A stretch of DNA of 64,000 bases from Gemmatimonadaceae bacterium (GTDB lineage: Bacteria > Gemmatimonadota > Gemmatimonadetes > Gemmatimonadales > Gemmatimonadaceae). The position numbers were made by a program, and so were the translations under genes. The notes beneath the pieces were generated by a model. That model had not been told where the DNA came from, searched no databases, and worked only from the letters and a program-made list of their open reading frames with translations. This document shows, piece by piece, positions 47,945 to 57,671 of this stretch. Numbering within the stretch: the stretch's first letter is position 1; each line of letters starts with the position of its first letter. The stretch spans positions 1 through 64,000 of the forward strand of contig JADYYN010000135.1 of the NCBI GenBank assembly GCA_020853635.1. The letters are read 5' to 3'.

Positions 47945-48892
47945 ATGACACGCCACGACCTTCCGTCCAGCGAGATCACGCCCGAGTCGGCGTACCTCGA
48001 TCGCCGCCGTTTCATCGCCGCTGCCGGCCTTGCCGGCGCGGGCCTGCTCGCCGCGGGTTCGCTCGCGCGCGGCGCCTTCGCGTCGGGACCGACGCCGCAG
48101 CAGAAGTCGCTCGGCACGCCGTACGGGCTGCAGCCCGGCGACGACCCTACGGCCGAAGAGGACGTGACGAGCTACAACAACTTCTACGAGTTCGGCACGG
48201 GGAAGGGTGACCCGGTGGAGAACGCGCAGGGGTTCGTGACGAAGCCGTGGACCGTGAAGGTCGAAGGTCTGGTGAAGAAGCCCGGCAACTACCAGCTCGA
48301 GGACTTCCTCAAGCCGTCCAAGGTCGAAGACCGCATCTATCGCATGCGCTGCGTCGAGGCCTGGTCGATGGTGATCCCGTGGCGTGGGATCATGCTGGCC
48401 GACGTGCTCAAGCGCGCGGAGCCCACGGCGGGCGCCAAGTTCGTGGAGTTCACGACGCTCATGGACCCCAAGCGCATGCCGGGACAGCGGTATCCGGCAC
48501 TCGACTGGCCGTACAACGAGGGACTGCGTCTCGATGAGGCCATGCATCCGCTGACGTTGCTGGCGACCGGCGTGTACGGGAAGGAACTCCCGCCGCAGAA
48601 CGGCGCGCCGCTGCGATTGGTGGTGCCGTGGAAGTACGGGTTCAAGGGAATCAAGAGCATCGTGCGGATCCGGCTCACGGAGAAGATGCCGAGCACGTCG
48701 TGGAGCATCGCGAACCCGGGCGAGTACGGCTTCTACGCGAACGTGAACCCGCAGGTGGATCATCCGCGGTGGAGTCAGGCGACGGAACAACGAATCGGTC
48801 GCTTCCGCCGCATCCCGACGCTGATGTTCAACGGCTACGCCGATCAGGTCGGCTCGCTGTACTCGGGGATGGACCTCCGCCGGAACTACTGA
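47945..48892 (+). CDS. msrP: MsrP periplasmic methionine-sulfoxide reductase, molybdopterin subunit (YedY)
   Basis: Tat signal [42 protein letters not shown]. Confidence 0.93.
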   Translation: MTRHDLPSSEITPESAYLDRRRFIAAAGLAGAGLLAAGSLARGAFASGPTPQQKSLGTPYGLQPGDDPTAEEDVTSYNNFYEFGTGKGDPVENAQGFVTKPWTVKVEGLVKKPGNYQLEDFLKPSKVEDRIYRMRCVEAWSMVIPWRGIMLADVLKRAEPTAGAKFVEFTTLMDPKRMPGQRYPALDWPYNEGLRLDEAMHPLTLLATGVYGKELPPQNGAPLRLVVPWKYGFKGIKSIVRIRLTEKMPSTSWSIANPGEYGFYANVNPQVDHPRWSQATEQRIGRFRRIPTLMFNGYADQVGSLYSGMDLRRNY

Positions 48893-49561
48893 GTGGCTCC
48901 GCTCGGCGGCGTCGCGCGTGAACCGCGCGGCTTCAGTGCGCTCTTGATCGTCCTCGCGGCGGTGCCGGCGGTTTACTACGTCGGCGCGATGATCGGCGAT
49001 CTCTTCTTCGAGACGCGATTCCTCGGCACGCGACCCATCGAAGCCGGCGAGCACAATCTCGGCAAGTGGACGCTGCGCATCCTCTTCGCCTCGCTCGCCA
49101 TCACCCCGCTGCGTCGCATCACCGGCTGGAATTGGCTCGCGAAACACCGTCGTACACTCGGACTCTACGCGTTCGGCTATCTCGCGCTGCACCTACTCAC
49201 CTGGACGCTGCTCGACGTGCAGCTGTTCATCAGCGAGTATGTGAGCTGGGCAGACGTGCAGAAGGACCTCCTCGAACGCCCCTACATCACCATCGGCATG
49301 CTCGCCTTCCTGCTGATGATCCCGCTCGCCGTCACCTCCACTAAGGCGATGATCGCGCGACTCGGCAAACGCTGGCGGGTACTGCATCGACTCGTCTATG
49401 TCATCGCGATCCTCGGCGTGGCCCACTTCTTCATGGCCGTGAAGAAGGACATCCGCGAGCCGCTCATCTACGCCGCCGTGCTCGCGCTGTTGCTCGGTTG
49501 GCGGGTCTGGGAGGCGCGACGCAGTAGATTGCAGAGTGCCTCCACGCCCGCTCCCGCCTGA
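48893..49561 (+). CDS. msrQ: MsrQ heme-binding membrane subunit (YedZ)
   Basis: Directly downstream of msrP; LGKWTLRILFASLAITPLRRITGW, polytopic. Confidence 0.9.
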   Translation: MAPLGGVAREPRGFSALLIVLAAVPAVYYVGAMIGDLFFETRFLGTRPIEAGEHNLGKWTLRILFASLAITPLRRITGWNWLAKHRRTLGLYAFGYLALHLLTWTLLDVQLFISEYVSWADVQKDLLERPYITIGMLAFLLMIPLAVTSTKAMIARLGKRWRVLHRLVYVIAILGVAHFFMAVKKDIREPLIYAAVLALLLGWRVWEARRSRLQSASTPAPA

Positions 49562-50786
49562 GTACGACGCCTTCGCCATCGCGGCGCCGGGGCTCGAACC
49601 GCTCGTCGCCGCCGAACTCGCTGCACTCGACATCCGCGCCGAGGCCGTCCCCGGTGGCGTGATGTTCCGCGCCAACGTCGGCATCCTCGCCCGCGCGCAG
49701 ATCGGGCTTCGCACCGCCAGCCGTGTGGTCGTTCGCGTGGCCGAGTTCCGTGCGACGGCGTTCAGTGAGTTGGAGCGCGAGGCGCGGCAACTGCCGTGGG
49801 CGCGGTTCGTGGGCGAGCGCACGCGCTTCCGACTCCGCGTCACCTGCAAGAAGTCCAAGCTCTATCACTCGGACGCGGTCGCTGAGCGTGTCGCCGCCGC
49901 GCTGATCCGTGCGGTGCCGAGTGCGGTGTGGGACGAATCGACCGGCGCACCGGACGACGTGGAGCACATCGCCGAGGGCAGCGCCGAGGGCAGCTCTGAA
50001 CTCCATGCGGGCACCGAGTCGCAGTCGAGTTCGCCGAGTGAGGGTGACGTGCAGCTGTTCGTCGTGCGCCTCGACCACGACCGCTGCACCATCAGCGCGG
50101 ATGCGTCCGGTGAGCTGTTGCATCGTCGTGGCTACCGACTCGCCGTGGCACGTGCACCGCTGCGCGAGACGTTGGCGGCTGCCATGCTGCTCGGGGCGCG
50201 CTGGGATCCATCGCAGCCGCTCGTTGACCCACTCTGTGGATCGGGCACGATCCCCATCGAGGCCGCCATGCTCGCGCGCGGCATCGCACCGGGACTCATG
50301 CGGAAGTTCGCGGCGGAGCACTGGCCTGAAGCGCACGCGCCGGCGTGGACCAAGGCGCGGGAGCGCGCGCGCGATGCCGTGCGTCCCACCGCGAGTGCCC
50401 CGATCATCGGTGCCGACCGCGACGACGGGGCGATCGCCGCGGCGCAGTCGAACGCGGCGCGCGCGGGTGTCGCCGCCGACATCGAATGGCGCGTAGCGGC
50501 GCTCTCGGCGCTCGAACTGCCGCCGGGACCTGGGCTCATCATCGCCAACCCGCCGTACGGCGTGCGTGTGGGCGAGAAGGGACCGCTGCGCGATCTCTTC
50601 GCCCGCTTCGGTCAACTCGTCGCGGTGCGTGCGGTCGGTTGGCAGGTCGCCCTGCTCAGTGCCGACCGCACACTCGACGATCAGATGCGATTGGACTTCG
50701 AGGAGCGATTCAAGACGAGCAACGGCGGCATCCCCGTGCGGCTCGCGGTCGCGACGGTCAGAACTCGAAGCCGAACGCGAGATTGA
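49536..50786 (+). CDS. THUMP-domain class I RNA methyltransferase (RlmL/Trm14-like)
   Basis: LVDPLCGSGTIPIEAAMLARGIAPG, LIIANPPYGVRVGEKGPL, N-terminal THUMP-like region. Confidence 0.9.
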   Translation: MPPRPLPPEYDAFAIAAPGLEPLVAAELAALDIRAEAVPGGVMFRANVGILARAQIGLRTASRVVVRVAEFRATAFSELEREARQLPWARFVGERTRFRLRVTCKKSKLYHSDAVAERVAAALIRAVPSAVWDESTGAPDDVEHIAEGSAEGSSELHAGTESQSSSPSEGDVQLFVVRLDHDRCTISADASGELLHRRGYRLAVARAPLRETLAAAMLLGARWDPSQPLVDPLCGSGTIPIEAAMLARGIAPGLMRKFAAEHWPEAHAPAWTKARERARDAVRPTASAPIIGADRDDGAIAAAQSNAARAGVAADIEWRVAALSALELPPGPGLIIANPPYGVRVGEKGPLRDLFARFGQLVAVRAVGWQVALLSADRTLDDQMRLDFEERFKTSNGGIPVRLAVATVRTRSRTRD

Positions 50787-52041
50787 GGTGGTGGTTGGTG
50801 CGCTTCTTCGCCGTGAACTCCGTCGCGAGATGCCGCCACTCCAGCCCGAACAGTACCGGACCCACCGGACGCAGGTGCAGATGCGTCTCCATCACACGAT
50901 TGTTGATGCGGCCGCCCGGCAGCACGTGGGCGTCGCGCGGGTCATCCATGCCGAAGCCCACGCCCCAGAGCACACGCGGCGAGACCTGCATGTTGACCTG
51001 GCCCCAGCCACCGCGCGTGCGCACCGCCTCACCGTTCACGCCGATGCCCTGGGAGACGCCACCACCGCCCAAGCCGCGGAGCGCTTCGCCCTGGAACGCC
51101 TCGCCGCGGAGTTCGAGCCGCGTGCCGATCGGCAGGCGCAGCGTGGCGGCGAACGCCTCGGACTTCTGCGTCTCGTCGAGCGCGTTGTCGATCCAGCCGC
51201 GATGGGCGCCGACCGTGAACACGCCGGGGCGCTCCGCCTCACCCCACGAGACGCGCACCGCGCTCTGGAAGAACGGTCGTTTGGTGCGTTCGGCGGGGTC
51301 GAACTGGGTGTCGAAGAGGCCGTTGGGGTCGCCGCTCGTGGGCGCGAGGATCGCGCCCTCGAGCCCGATGCGCACTTTGCCCGCGGTGTGGACACCGGCA
51401 CGCAACTGGGGCAGCCAGAGCCACAGGTTGCCTGCGGCCGTGAATCCTGGCACGCCCACCGAGGCGAGCGACACCGGGTCGACGCCGGTGATGAGCGGTT
51501 GTTCCTGCCCGGCCATCAGCATGCCGTGTTTCCACGCGAGCGATGCACGCGCGGTCCGCAGGCGCATGAGCGGGAAGGTCCGCCCGCCGCTCGACGGGAG
51601 TTGTCCGCCGAAGAAGTCCACGTCGATGTCGCCGACGAAGTCGCCACCGGCGACGTCGCTGGCCGTCACCGCCATGCCGATCGTGGTCTGACGGATACCC
51701 ATGGCGAAGCCGCCCGAGGGCCCGGCGGAGTCCGGCCGCGTGAAGACGGGGACATCCACGTTGTTCGTTCGCGACGTATTCATGAACGCGTTCATCAACA
51801 CGCGTCCGGAGAACTCCAGCGACATCCGCGACCGCGTCCGCACACCGCTCGAGGATTCGGTGGCGAGCTGGTCGCGGAGTAACTGCAGCGCCGCTTCTGC
51901 GTCTTCCATGCGTTGGGCGAGCGAGTCCAGTCGCGCCCGGGTGGAGTCCGGGGTCTGGGCGCAGAGCGTGACGGGCGTCACGCTCAACAGGCAGAGCATC
52001 GCGGCGAGCGCGGTCCCGCACAGGACTTGCAGGGGATTCAT
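50758..52041 (-). CDS. porin-like outer membrane protein
   Basis: Signal peptide ending TLCAQ, short coiled-coil, beta-rich body ending HHLNLAFGFEF. Confidence 0.7.
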   Translation of the reverse strand: MNPLQVLCGTALAAMLCLLSVTPVTLCAQTPDSTRARLDSLAQRMEDAEAALQLLRDQLATESSSGVRTRSRMSLEFSGRVLMNAFMNTSRTNNVDVPVFTRPDSAGPSGGFAMGIRQTTIGMAVTASDVAGGDFVGDIDVDFFGGQLPSSGGRTFPLMRLRTARASLAWKHGMLMAGQEQPLITGVDPVSLASVGVPGFTAAGNLWLWLPQLRAGVHTAGKVRIGLEGAILAPTSGDPNGLFDTQFDPAERTKRPFFQSAVRVSWGEAERPGVFTVGAHRGWIDNALDETQKSEAFAATLRLPIGTRLELRGEAFQGEALRGLGGGGVSQGIGVNGEAVRTRGGWGQVNMQVSPRVLWGVGFGMDDPRDAHVLPGGRINNRVMETHLHLRPVGPVLFGLEWRHLATEFTAKKRTNHHLNLAFGFEF

Positions 52042-52080
52042 GCTTGACCGAGGCGAACGCCGAGGGGTAGCGTTCTCATC

Positions 52081-52836
52081 ATGACTGAGAGGGAAATGAG
52101 CGGGCATCGAAGCACTCGTCGCAGATGGTCACAAAGCACGGCCGCCACCCTGGCGGCGGTGCTGCTTGCCGTGGTCCTGGCACCGGCGCCGGTTGCGGCG
52201 CAGGGCTCCGTCAATGGACGCGTAGCCATCACCGAACGTCCCGGCGAGGCGACCACCGATTTCAATGCGACGGTCGTCTATCTCGTGCCGGTGGACTCCG
52301 CCCCGCGGCCACCCGTCGCAAAGGCGAAGGGCGAGAAGGTGCCGTCGGCGTCGATCGCCATGAACGGCCGTGCCTTCGTGCCCCACGTGCGCGTCATCAC
52401 GCCGGGGATGAAGGTCGAGTTCCCCAATCAGGACCCGTTCAGCCATAACATCTTCTCCACCGCGACCGGCGCGGCGTTCGACCTCGGCCTCTACGGTGCA
52501 GGCAAGTCGAAGGACGCGACGTTCAAGCGCGCGGGGGCGTTCCCGATCTACTGCAACATCCATCCGCGCATGACGGCGTTCGTGGTCGTCGCGCCCACGT
52601 CATGGTACGCGCAGGCGGGGAATGACGGGCGCTGGACGATCGAGGGCGTGCCGGCAGGCCGCTACACGCTGCACGTCTGGCACGAACGTGCGACCGAAGT
52701 GAAGCAGTCGATCACCGTGCTCGCGACCGGTCTGAGCGATGTGAGCAGCTCCCTCGATGCACGCGGTTTCAAGTTCTCGCCGCACAAGAACAAGTTCGGC
52801 AAGGAATACGATAAGAACAGCGCGGTCCGGTACTGA
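52081..52836 (+). CDS. secreted cupredoxin-like protein
   Basis: Signal peptide; Cu ligand pattern FPNQDPFSHNIFS ... FPIYCNIHPRMTAFVVV; C-terminal carboxypeptidase-regulatory-like segment. Confidence 0.82.
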   Translation: MTEREMSGHRSTRRRWSQSTAATLAAVLLAVVLAPAPVAAQGSVNGRVAITERPGEATTDFNATVVYLVPVDSAPRPPVAKAKGEKVPSASIAMNGRAFVPHVRVITPGMKVEFPNQDPFSHNIFSTATGAAFDLGLYGAGKSKDATFKRAGAFPIYCNIHPRMTAFVVVAPTSWYAQAGNDGRWTIEGVPAGRYTLHVWHERATEVKQSITVLATGLSDVSSSLDARGFKFSPHKNKFGKEYDKNSAVRY

Positions 52837-52859
52837 CGCGTCCCCTCCGCCCCGGTCTC

Positions 52860-54857
52860 GTGAAGCCTCGCGGTCTCAGTCTCACTCTCAAAATCTTCCT
52901 CGGCACGGCGCTCGTCGTGGTGGCCATCGTCGGCGCGACGCTCGCCATCACCGCGCGGCAGGCCAGCCGCACAGTCGATGACTCCGTCACGCGCGTGCTC
53001 GCCTCGGCGCGCGAGGCCGTCAGTGCCCAGCTCACGGGTGGAGGCAAAGGATTGCTCGAATCCGCGACCACCTTCGCCGAGAATCCGCAGTTCCGCTCCA
53101 TCGTCGAAGAGCGCGTCGGGACCGACGTACTCGACCAAGCACAAGAAGCCGCGACGTCACTCAACGCCATCTGGGTGCAGATCACCGACGCAAAGGGCCT
53201 GCGCATCGCGAAGAGCGACGAGCCGGGCGCACCCGAAGTCGACATGCTCGGGTCCGCGGAGATCCGCTCCGCGTTGGAGGACGACGGCACGACCGGATTC
53301 GGTGTCACAAAAGACAGTGTGGTCATCCAGGTCGCCGCAGTGCCGGTCTACGGCGCCGGCAAGATCGTCGGGGCTCTTCTCGTCGCCCGCGCGATCGACG
53401 ATGCCTTCGCCGCCGAGCTCAAGCAGCGCTCAGCCAGCGACGTGGAGATCATCTTCCACACGACCAACGCCACTGGTGCCACGGTCATCTCGGCCTCGAC
53501 ACTCGGGCGGACCCCGGAGGTGCTTGCGGCCATCGAAGCACTGCCCGAAACCAACGACGCTTCCGCCGAGATGCGCGTGGAGCGCGACTTCGCTGAGGTG
53601 CACTACGTTGGCCTCGCCGCAGTGCTGAACAACTCCGCGGGCGATCTCGCCGGCGGGTTCGTCATGCTCAAGAACCGCGACGCCGAGTTCGCCGGCTTCA
53701 AGCGACTGCAGCAGTCGCTGCTGCTCTCCGGCGGCCTGGGCATCCTCGTCGCCGGCCTGCTGTCGTTGTTGCTCGCCCGCGGCATCACGCGGCCCGTCAG
53801 CAAGCTCGCCGAAGCCGCCCGACGCGCCGCCGATGGCGATTACGGCACCACCATCCCGCAGACCAGCCGTGACGAGATCGGTGTGCTCGCCGGCGCGTTC
53901 CGCAACCTGCTCGGCGACCTCAAGGAGAAGCAGGCGCTCGTGGACTTCCTCTCCTCCGGCGACACGGCGAAGACCGTGCAGTTGCAGATCATGTCGGCGA
54001 CGGCCGAGCAGCGCATCGAGCAAGGTGGCCTGGTGCCCGGCAATCGTTTCGCCGGCCGCTATGAGGTGAAGGAGATCCTCGGCGAGGGTGGCATGGGCAC
54101 CGTATTCAAGGCGGTGGACGGCGAACTCGGTGAGGTCATCGCCATCAAGACGCTGCGCACGCAGTTCCTCGCGCAGGATCCGACCGCGCTCGACCGGTTC
54201 CGCTCCGAGATCCGTCTCGCGCGCAAGATCTCGCATCGCAACGTCGTGCGCACGCACGACATCGGTGAGAACTCCGGCGTGTATTACATCACGATGGAGT
54301 TCGTCGACGGCAAGTCGCTCAAGGACCTCATCAAGGCCCGCCGGCGCCTGCCGCTCGGCGTCACACTCTCGGTGGGCAAGCAGTTGGCGCGCGCGCTCGA
54401 GGTCGCCCACGACATGGGCGTGATACATCGTGACATCAAGCCGCAGAACATGGTCGTCGAGCCCGACGGCGTGCTCAAGGTCATGGACTTCGGCATCGCC
54501 CGCATGGCGTCGCGGAAGCCGGAGAGCGGTGTCACGCAGCAGGGGATGATCGTCGGGACGCCCGAGTACATGGCGCCGGAGCAGGTCACCGGAGGCGAAG
54601 TCGACCATCGCGTCGACATCTACGCGGCCGGCTGCGTCCTCTACGAGTGTCTCACCGGGCGTCCGCCCTTTCAGGCCGAGACCGCGTACCAGCTCATCGC
54701 CAAGTTGCTTGAGGAGGTGCCCGAGCACCCGGCGAAGCTGAACCCGGACGTCCCGGGCGCGTTGGACGCACTGGTCATGGCGATGCTGTCCAAGGACCCG
54801 GCCGGACGTCCCCAGACGGCCCTGGCCCTCCACGACCGCTTGGCCCAGATCGGCTGA
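52860..54857 (+). CDS. Ser/Thr protein kinase with N-terminal periplasmic sensor and HAMP domain
   Basis: TM1 / extracytoplasmic region / TM2 / HAMP (ARGITRPVSKLAEAARRAADGDYG) / kinase (ILGEGGMGTVFKAVD, VIHRDIKPQNMVV, DFGIARMA). Confidence 0.92.
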   Translation: MKPRGLSLTLKIFLGTALVVVAIVGATLAITARQASRTVDDSVTRVLASAREAVSAQLTGGGKGLLESATTFAENPQFRSIVEERVGTDVLDQAQEAATSLNAIWVQITDAKGLRIAKSDEPGAPEVDMLGSAEIRSALEDDGTTGFGVTKDSVVIQVAAVPVYGAGKIVGALLVARAIDDAFAAELKQRSASDVEIIFHTTNATGATVISASTLGRTPEVLAAIEALPETNDASAEMRVERDFAEVHYVGLAAVLNNSAGDLAGGFVMLKNRDAEFAGFKRLQQSLLLSGGLGILVAGLLSLLLARGITRPVSKLAEAARRAADGDYGTTIPQTSRDEIGVLAGAFRNLLGDLKEKQALVDFLSSGDTAKTVQLQIMSATAEQRIEQGGLVPGNRFAGRYEVKEILGEGGMGTVFKAVDGELGEVIAIKTLRTQFLAQDPTALDRFRSEIRLARKISHRNVVRTHDIGENSGVYYITMEFVDGKSLKDLIKARRRLPLGVTLSVGKQLARALEVAHDMGVIHRDIKPQNMVVEPDGVLKVMDFGIARMASRKPESGVTQQGMIVGTPEYMAPEQVTGGEVDHRVDIYAAGCVLYECLTGRPPFQAETAYQLIAKLLEEVPEHPAKLNPDVPGALDALVMAMLSKDPAGRPQTALALHDRLAQIG

Positions 54858-54877
54858 CCCCCGATTAGATTGGGGGC

Positions 54878-56812
54878 ATGTCGACCGAGCCCATCGCGAG
54901 CGTCTTCAACGACGCCTACGCAGCCGAGCAGTTCGAGGCATATCGCCGAGATCCGCAGTCCGTTGAAGAGTCCTGGCGCCAGTTCTTCCGATTCGCCGAG
55001 CAGGCCGCCGGGCTCGCGCCGGCGAGCAGCACCTCCGGCGCGGTCGGCATGCGCCCGAACGACTCCGACTTCGCCGCGAAGGTCGCCGGGATCGCGCGCT
55101 ACACCAACGCGATCCGTGCCTACGGCCACATGGCCGTGCAGCTCGATCCGCTGGGCGAACCGCCGCCCGGCGCGCCGGAGCTGACGCTAGAGTTCTACGG
55201 GCTCGTCGATGCCGACCTCGATCTCGTCAGCGGCGCCTCGCTGGGTTTTCCGCATCTGGCCACCGGGCGCGATGTCGCTGAACGACTCAAGAAGCGCTAC
55301 TGCAACAATCTCGCGGTCGAAGTCGGACATCTCGCGTCGGAAGAGGAGCGCGCGTGGTTCCGCCAGCTCTTCACCGAGGAGAAACTCACGGCGCCGCTGA
55401 CGCCCGACGAGAAGAAGGCCGTGCTCCGTCGGCTCACGGAGGTCGACGGTTTCGAGCGGTTCCTCGGGCGTGCGTTCGTGGGCTACAAGCGGTTCTCCAT
55501 CGAGGGCACCGACGCGTTGGTGCCGTTGCTCGACACGGCGATCGAACGCGCGGCCACGAGCGGCGCGAAGCACGTCGCGCTCGCGATGGCGCATCGCGGA
55601 CGTGTGAGCGTGCTCAATCACGTGCTCGGCAAGCCGACCGCGCTGATCTTCGCCGAGTTCCAGGGCCGGCACGATCACCTGACCGGTTCATCGACGGGCG
55701 ACGTGAAGTACCACCTCGGCTACGAGGGTTCGTCGCGAACCGCGCAGGGCGAGATCGCGGTCTCGCTGGTGCCGAACCCGAGCCACCTCGAGGTCGTGAA
55801 TCCTGTCCTCCAGGGTCGTGCCCGCGCGTTGCAACGCACCACGGACCGTCGCGTGCGACGCGAGCAGGATGTGGTGCCGGTCGTCATCCACGGCGACGCT
55901 GCGTTCCCGGGAGAGGGGGTCGTGCCCGAGACGATGAATCTCTCGCGCCTCAAGGCGTACCGCGTGGGTGGCACGATCCACATCATCGTCAATAATCAGA
56001 TCGGCTTCACCACCGACTCCATCGACGCGCGCTCCACGAAGTACGCGAGCGATGTGGCGAAGGGCTTCGAGGTGCCGATCATCCATGTGAACGCAGACGA
56101 CGCCGAAGCGGCGATCATCGCGATGCGCATCGCGATGGCCTACCGCGAGCGCTTCGGAAAGGACTTCCTCGTCGATCTCGTCGGGTACCGCCGCTGGGGT
56201 CACAACGAGGGCGACGAGCCGAACTTCACGCAGCCGCTTCTGTACGAGAAGGTCCGCGCCCATCCCACGCCGCGTCAGGTCTGGGGCGCGCGCCTCGTCG
56301 CCGAAGGCCTCGTCACGCAGGCCGAGGTCGATGCGCTCGACGCGGAGATCGCCGCCGGTTATCAGGCGATCCTCGATCAGACCAAGGTCGTGACGGAGAC
56401 ACCGCATCATGAAGAGCACGGGTCGGCGCCCGACCCGCTCGTGCTCACGGCGGTGCCGGAGTCCGAACTCGTGAAGCTCAACGAGGCGATGCTGAAGTAT
56501 CCGAGCGACTTCACGCCGCATCCGCGTCTGGCGAAGCAGTTGGAACGTCGGCGTGACGCGATGGGTGACGCCGGGGGCATCGACTGGGGCCACGCCGAAG
56601 CGTTGGCGTTCGCGTCCATCCTCACCGACGGCATCCACATCCGCATCTCGGGACAGGACGTCGAACGCGGGACGTTCTCGCATCGGCATGCCGTGCTGAA
56701 CGACGTGCAGACCGCGAAGAAATACGCACCGCTCGCCAACCTGCCCGGCGTGGACGCGTCGTTCGAGGCGTACAACTCCGCGCTCTCCGAGACGGCGGTG
56801 ATGGGCTTCTAG
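54878..56812 (+). CDS. sucA: 2-oxoglutarate dehydrogenase E1, N-terminal portion ending at an in-frame TAG
   Basis: Typical SucA N-terminus and core (HRGRVSVLNHVLGKP, DVKYHLGY, NPSHLEVVNPVLQG, GHNEGDEPNFTQP); terminates within LSETAVMGF. Confidence 0.93.
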   Translation: MSTEPIASVFNDAYAAEQFEAYRRDPQSVEESWRQFFRFAEQAAGLAPASSTSGAVGMRPNDSDFAAKVAGIARYTNAIRAYGHMAVQLDPLGEPPPGAPELTLEFYGLVDADLDLVSGASLGFPHLATGRDVAERLKKRYCNNLAVEVGHLASEEERAWFRQLFTEEKLTAPLTPDEKKAVLRRLTEVDGFERFLGRAFVGYKRFSIEGTDALVPLLDTAIERAATSGAKHVALAMAHRGRVSVLNHVLGKPTALIFAEFQGRHDHLTGSSTGDVKYHLGYEGSSRTAQGEIAVSLVPNPSHLEVVNPVLQGRARALQRTTDRRVRREQDVVPVVIHGDAAFPGEGVVPETMNLSRLKAYRVGGTIHIIVNNQIGFTTDSIDARSTKYASDVAKGFEVPIIHVNADDAEAAIIAMRIAMAYRERFGKDFLVDLVGYRRWGHNEGDEPNFTQPLLYEKVRAHPTPRQVWGARLVAEGLVTQAEVDALDAEIAAGYQAILDQTKVVTETPHHEEHGSAPDPLVLTAVPESELVKLNEAMLKYPSDFTPHPRLAKQLERRRDAMGDAGGIDWGHAEALAFASILTDGIHIRISGQDVERGTFSHRHAVLNDVQTAKKYAPLANLPGVDASFEAYNSALSETAVMGF

Positions 56813-56824
56813 TACGGCTACAGC

Positions 56825-57661
56825 GTGGCGGAACCCGACACGCTGACGCTCTGGGAAGGCCAGTTCGGCGACTTCGCGAACGTCGCGCAGCCGATCATCG
56901 ATCAGTTCCTCGCTGCCGACCACGCGAAGTGGGCGCAGAGCTCCGGACTCGTGCTGCTGCTGCCGCACGGATACGAGGGGCAAGGCCCTGAGCACTCGAG
57001 CGCGCGTCTCGAGCGGTTCCTACAGCTCTGCGCGGAAGGCAACATGCGTGTCGCCTATCCGAGCTCACCGGCGCAGTACTTCCACATCCTGCGGCGCCAA
57101 GCGTTCCACAAGCGTCGGCGACCGCTGGTGTTGATGCAGCCCAAGTCGCTGCTGCGCCTCGCGCAGGCGGCGTCGAACGTGAAGGATCTCGCGGATGGCA
57201 CGGTCTTCCAGCCCGTCATCGACGATCCGCAGGGCACGAGCAAGCGGGCCAAGGTGCGTCGACTGATCTTCTGCACGGGCAAGGTCTACTATGACTTGCT
57301 CGCGAAGGGGATCCCGAAGTCAGTGGCAGTGGTGCGCGTCGAGGAACTGTATCCCTGGCCGCATGAGATGATCGCGAAGGTCGTCGACAGCTATCCGGAC
57401 ATCGACGAAGTCGCGTGGGTCCAGGAGGAGCCCAAGAATCAGGGTGCGTGGAGCTTCGTGGCGCCGCGCTTGCGGGTCTCCACCGGCAACGCGCTCGTGA
57501 TCAAGTACTACGGCCGCCCGGAGCGGGCGAGCCCCGCCGAGGGCTATCCCGCCGACCATGCTGCGGAGCAGGCCCGAATCGTCGGAGAAGCGCTGCAGGA
57601 ACCCACCAAGCCCGGCAGTGGACGGCGCAACACGGGTTCGATGGCGCGCGTGACCCCTTAG
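56825..57661 (+). CDS. sucA: 2-oxoglutarate dehydrogenase E1, C-terminal portion in the same frame after the TAG
   Basis: Continues in frame: YGYSVAEPDTLTLWEGQFGDFANVAQPIIDQFL ... VRVEELYPWPH ... VQEEPKNQGAWSFV. Confidence 0.93.
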   Translation: MAEPDTLTLWEGQFGDFANVAQPIIDQFLAADHAKWAQSSGLVLLLPHGYEGQGPEHSSARLERFLQLCAEGNMRVAYPSSPAQYFHILRRQAFHKRRRPLVLMQPKSLLRLAQAASNVKDLADGTVFQPVIDDPQGTSKRAKVRRLIFCTGKVYYDLLAKGIPKSVAVVRVEELYPWPHEMIAKVVDSYPDIDEVAWVQEEPKNQGAWSFVAPRLRVSTGNALVIKYYGRPERASPAEGYPADHAAEQARIVGEALQEPTKPGSGRRNTGSMARVTP

Positions 57662-57671
57662 TGAAGGAGCT

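Noticed and set aside
54878-57661. Genome-wide TAG recoding as explanation of the sucA stop
   Set aside because: Other genes in the window end in TAG at natural positions (e.g. 43009-43011, 43627-43629).
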